Part shown: piece by piece, positions 61,740 to 64,000 of the stretch
Numbering within the stretch: the first letter of the stretch is position 1
How the letters are laid out: every line of letters begins with the position of its first letter
Origin: Pisaster brevispinus
Lineage: Eukaryota; Echinodermata; Asteroidea; Forcipulatida; Asteriidae
NCBI GenBank assembly: GCA_023634235.1
Contig: JAMKCF010000012.1
Coordinates: 18,237,884-18,301,883, forward strand
Length of the DNA: 64,000 nt
Direction of reading: 5' to 3'
Made by a program: the position numbers and the translations under genes
Notes under the pieces: model-generated
What the model saw: only the letters and a program-made list of their open reading frames with translations
What the model was told of the DNA's origin: nothing
The model's database searches: none

Positions 61740-62706
61740 TATTTATATGCCTTTTGTTGTGACTCGCAAACTGTCCATCTTTGTTTTGTTTTGGTAATAA
61801 ATAAATTAAAAGGTACCGTTGCATTGAGGAAATTCAGTTGATCTGAACACATTATTTTGTGAACAAAACGTTGGCGGTGACAGGCACTTTGCTAGCCATG
61901 GGGCTGCACACAACACTACACAGAGAGAAACTCCTGCGCGGAGCCTCAACAAAAATATAAACCCACAATTTGTTTTTGTAAATCAAAGATTTGAAGGTCT
62001 AAGCCTTTATGGATTGTTCAAAATGGTCAAATATTGTGGCCCACAGGGCTGTTGACTTTCAACCTGGCGCATATGGGGGTACACTAGCCCTCTAAAAATT
62101 GCCCCGTTTTGGGGAAAAGTGTACGGTCATTTTTTGTGTAAGACGAAGTCTGGTAAGTTTACTTGTTCATGGGTGTTTTTAATTTTGGTGAGCCAAGCTC
62201 AAAAGCTAATGACTAACCTAATCGAAAAGAAAAACGGAGTTGTCAGAAAGTACATTTGTTTTCAAGAGGTCTAGAGACTTTAAAATAATAAGTGTATTGA
62301 GCATTGGTTGGCATGGGAAGCTTATTAGTGTGGCGCACCGCTGGTAAACAGAGATAAAGCCCTCTTGTGAATTATTATTATTATTATTTGTATATGGTGA
62401 AAGAAGGCTAAAACCTGTTAACAATGTATCATTAAATAGTTATAGTTAACAGTATTTACTTTTAATTAAATTTGTGTTTATGTATTTATTTGTTTAATTA
62501 TATTTTTAACTGATATTATTCGCAATCAATCGTGAATGATACGGTTACATACTCGTATTGTAGTCTACACTGCAGTCACAGTAGTCATCTTTAAATCAAT
62601 TGATATAATTGTGGGGGTTTATTTCAGTCTCGTTACACCACTTCTCACAAAAAGTAACAGTATAACCCCATTTTTTAACAATACATAAGGTCGATGACTA
62701 CATAGT

Positions 62707-62725
62707 CTCTCTCTCTCTCTCTCTA
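62707..62725 (+). repeat. (CT)n microsatellite
   Basis: A short uninterrupted CT run. Confidence 0.9.
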
Positions 62726-63335
62726 ACTATCACTATCATTGATCAAGACCGGGAATTGTGGAGGAAAAACCCCCTGAAGTATCATGGAAACACAGAGAGC
62801 TCGTGCCAAGGTGTGACTCCATCTAATTACCGTGAATTGTCGTATATTGATGATATCACTAGGTACAGGAGACATGACCACAATGTACAACAATAAGAAC
62901 CATTTAAGGATACAGCGGTTCCCTTGCAAGCATCGTGATATCTTCAGAAGTTTTGAAGACACAGTATACAGGAGATTAAAGTCATATTTTGCTCACCGAA
63001 CTCATGCATGTTGTGAATGGACAGAATAATGTGAGCCATTCAAACATGACTGCAAAAGCTTTAAAAGAAAATCATGTTTGATTACTGTTAAATATCCGTT
63101 AGCAAAATTCCCTTTAAAATCCAGAATAATAGAAACAAATATTATAAAAACTCAGTCCAAATCTGCACAGTAACAGCCTAAAGACAAAACAAATTATCAG
63201 TTTACTATACTTTTAAAGAAAAAAACGGAATAATTTTTAATAGGAATTTATAAGGTTCGACTTCACACCCTTCAAAATGTAACATGTAAAACGAAGACAA
63301 AACTAGTTTGTAAGAAACGTATTGCGGATTGGTGT

Positions 63336-63725
63336 AGAGTTGCAGTAAGAGGAAAAAGAACAATTTCTGAATTTGCGGTGCCAACTAAAAAACAAAAATT
63401 GTACCAGTATTGCAAATCAGTTAATTATCAAACGGTTTTCAAAACGTTCCCTTCGTTTAATATTATTTTTCGTTTTTAATAAGTACAGCAAAACCCTTTC
63501 TATCACTAACACACATGCACAGGAATTTAGCATGATAGAGTTGCAGCAGGAGATGATTCAGAATTTGCGATGCCAACTCAAAATAATGATACAAGTATTT
63601 TCAAATCAGTTATAGTTATCAAATGGTTTGCAAAACTTTCCCCTAGTTTTAATAATATTTTTCAAAACAAGTATAGAACAGAATCCTCTCTATATCAACG
63701 GACTTGAAAAGGAATTTGGCAGGAA
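63336..63725. repeat. Imperfect 200-bp direct duplication
   Basis: Copy 1 (63336-63536) and copy 2 (63537-63725) share GAGTTGCAG, AATTTGCGRTGCCAACT, CAAATCAGTTA, ATCAAAYGGTTTKCAAAAC and GGAATTTRGCA in order. Open frames inside are repeat shadows. Confidence 0.7.
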
Positions 63726-64000
63726 TGACATTTGCATCAAATTTTTTTTCCAGGAAAGCTCTATGGTAATCATACAACCAACCTGTCCTTTAATCACTGA
63801 GCTGTCAGGGAACTAGATTGTCACGAATACAAAGATAAAAGACCAAGTTGGCTGGAGGAGTTGCGAGAGCCAAAGTCATTGGAGGAAGATGCCCGATATT
63901 GAGAATCAGTTGCGACACTGTGTCAGACAAGATTAACTACTCGTTTATTAAGTACTATGTGGACTTTTGCTGACAGGTAAATTTGGTACAGATTTCCATG

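Larger units (their letters stand above)
58591..63335. other. No gene supportable
   Basis: Long AT-rich stretch. Short open frames (for example 59208-59462, 61626-61279) lack signatures. It contains a T9G10 run near 61313-61330, the 24-bp palindrome and a (TTA)n tract near 62372. Confidence 0.4.

Noticed and set aside
63840..63977. Open stretch ending at CAG/gtaaat near the window end
   Set aside because: The readable frame hits a stop before the donor; could be a 5' untranslated exon but nothing supports it.
1..64000. CRISPR arrays, bacterial operons or integrated virus
   Set aside because: No spaced direct-repeat arrays, no dense gene packing and no viral protein motifs; all signals are of an animal genome.

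Overview
The window is animal nuclear DNA, almost certainly from a sea star (Asteroidea). It is AT-rich, gene-poor, full of short repeats, and its few recognisable coding pieces are small exons with GT/AG splice sites. The anchor is a corazonin-type neuropeptide precursor. The mature peptide encoded at 24601-24645, HNTFTMGGQNRWKAG, followed by an amidation Gly and a Lys-Arg cleavage site, is the starfish corazonin I know from Asterias and relatives. The peptide alone does not separate genera.

Layout. 1-16.7 kb: a candidate small unrecognised plus-strand gene. It has a first coding exon under a TATA box (3841-3936), an internal exon (13856-13950) and a terminal exon with stop and AATAAA (16481-16627). 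Among these lie an ACTGCAATC-ended transposon, a 39-bp minisatellite and a 2-kb CACTG-ended transposon. 17.2-18.5 kb: a tRNA-derived SINE with an inverted partial partner and a long palindrome, then an orphan exon candidate. 19.6-47.9 kb: the corazonin gene on the plus strand, with a CCAAT+TATA promoter, a noncoding exon 1, an exon 2 carrying the signal peptide and hormone, a 22.4-kb intron and a terminal exon encoding the rest of the precursor. Both introns are packed with mobile DNA. An inverted, nearly identical copy of the 2-kb transposon (27664-30566) appears nested in a larger CACTCTAA-ended element that also holds a minus-strand SAM-domain gene (exons 32150-32081 and 31187-31060). A 5'-truncated, frameshifted Penelope-like retroelement (about 43417-44898, minus) keeps RT thumb, CxxC linker and GIY-YIG segments, plus a promoter and hammerhead-like ribozyme core in its 3' region.

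47.9-64 kb: no gene I can name. It holds two-ended MITEs, GGGTCA-rich repeats, minisatellites, a G-quadruplex-prone tract, perfect palindromes, and a second hammerhead-like core at 57350.

Most long reading frames in the window are chance or lie in repeats. The biology that can be supported is one neuroendocrine gene, two small uncharacterised or partial genes, and an active-looking community of TA-flanked DNA transposons and ribozyme-bearing retroelements around them. The most interesting observations are the nested SAM-gene transposon, the recent inverted transposon pair around the corazonin promoter and hormone exon, and the ribozyme-like cores.
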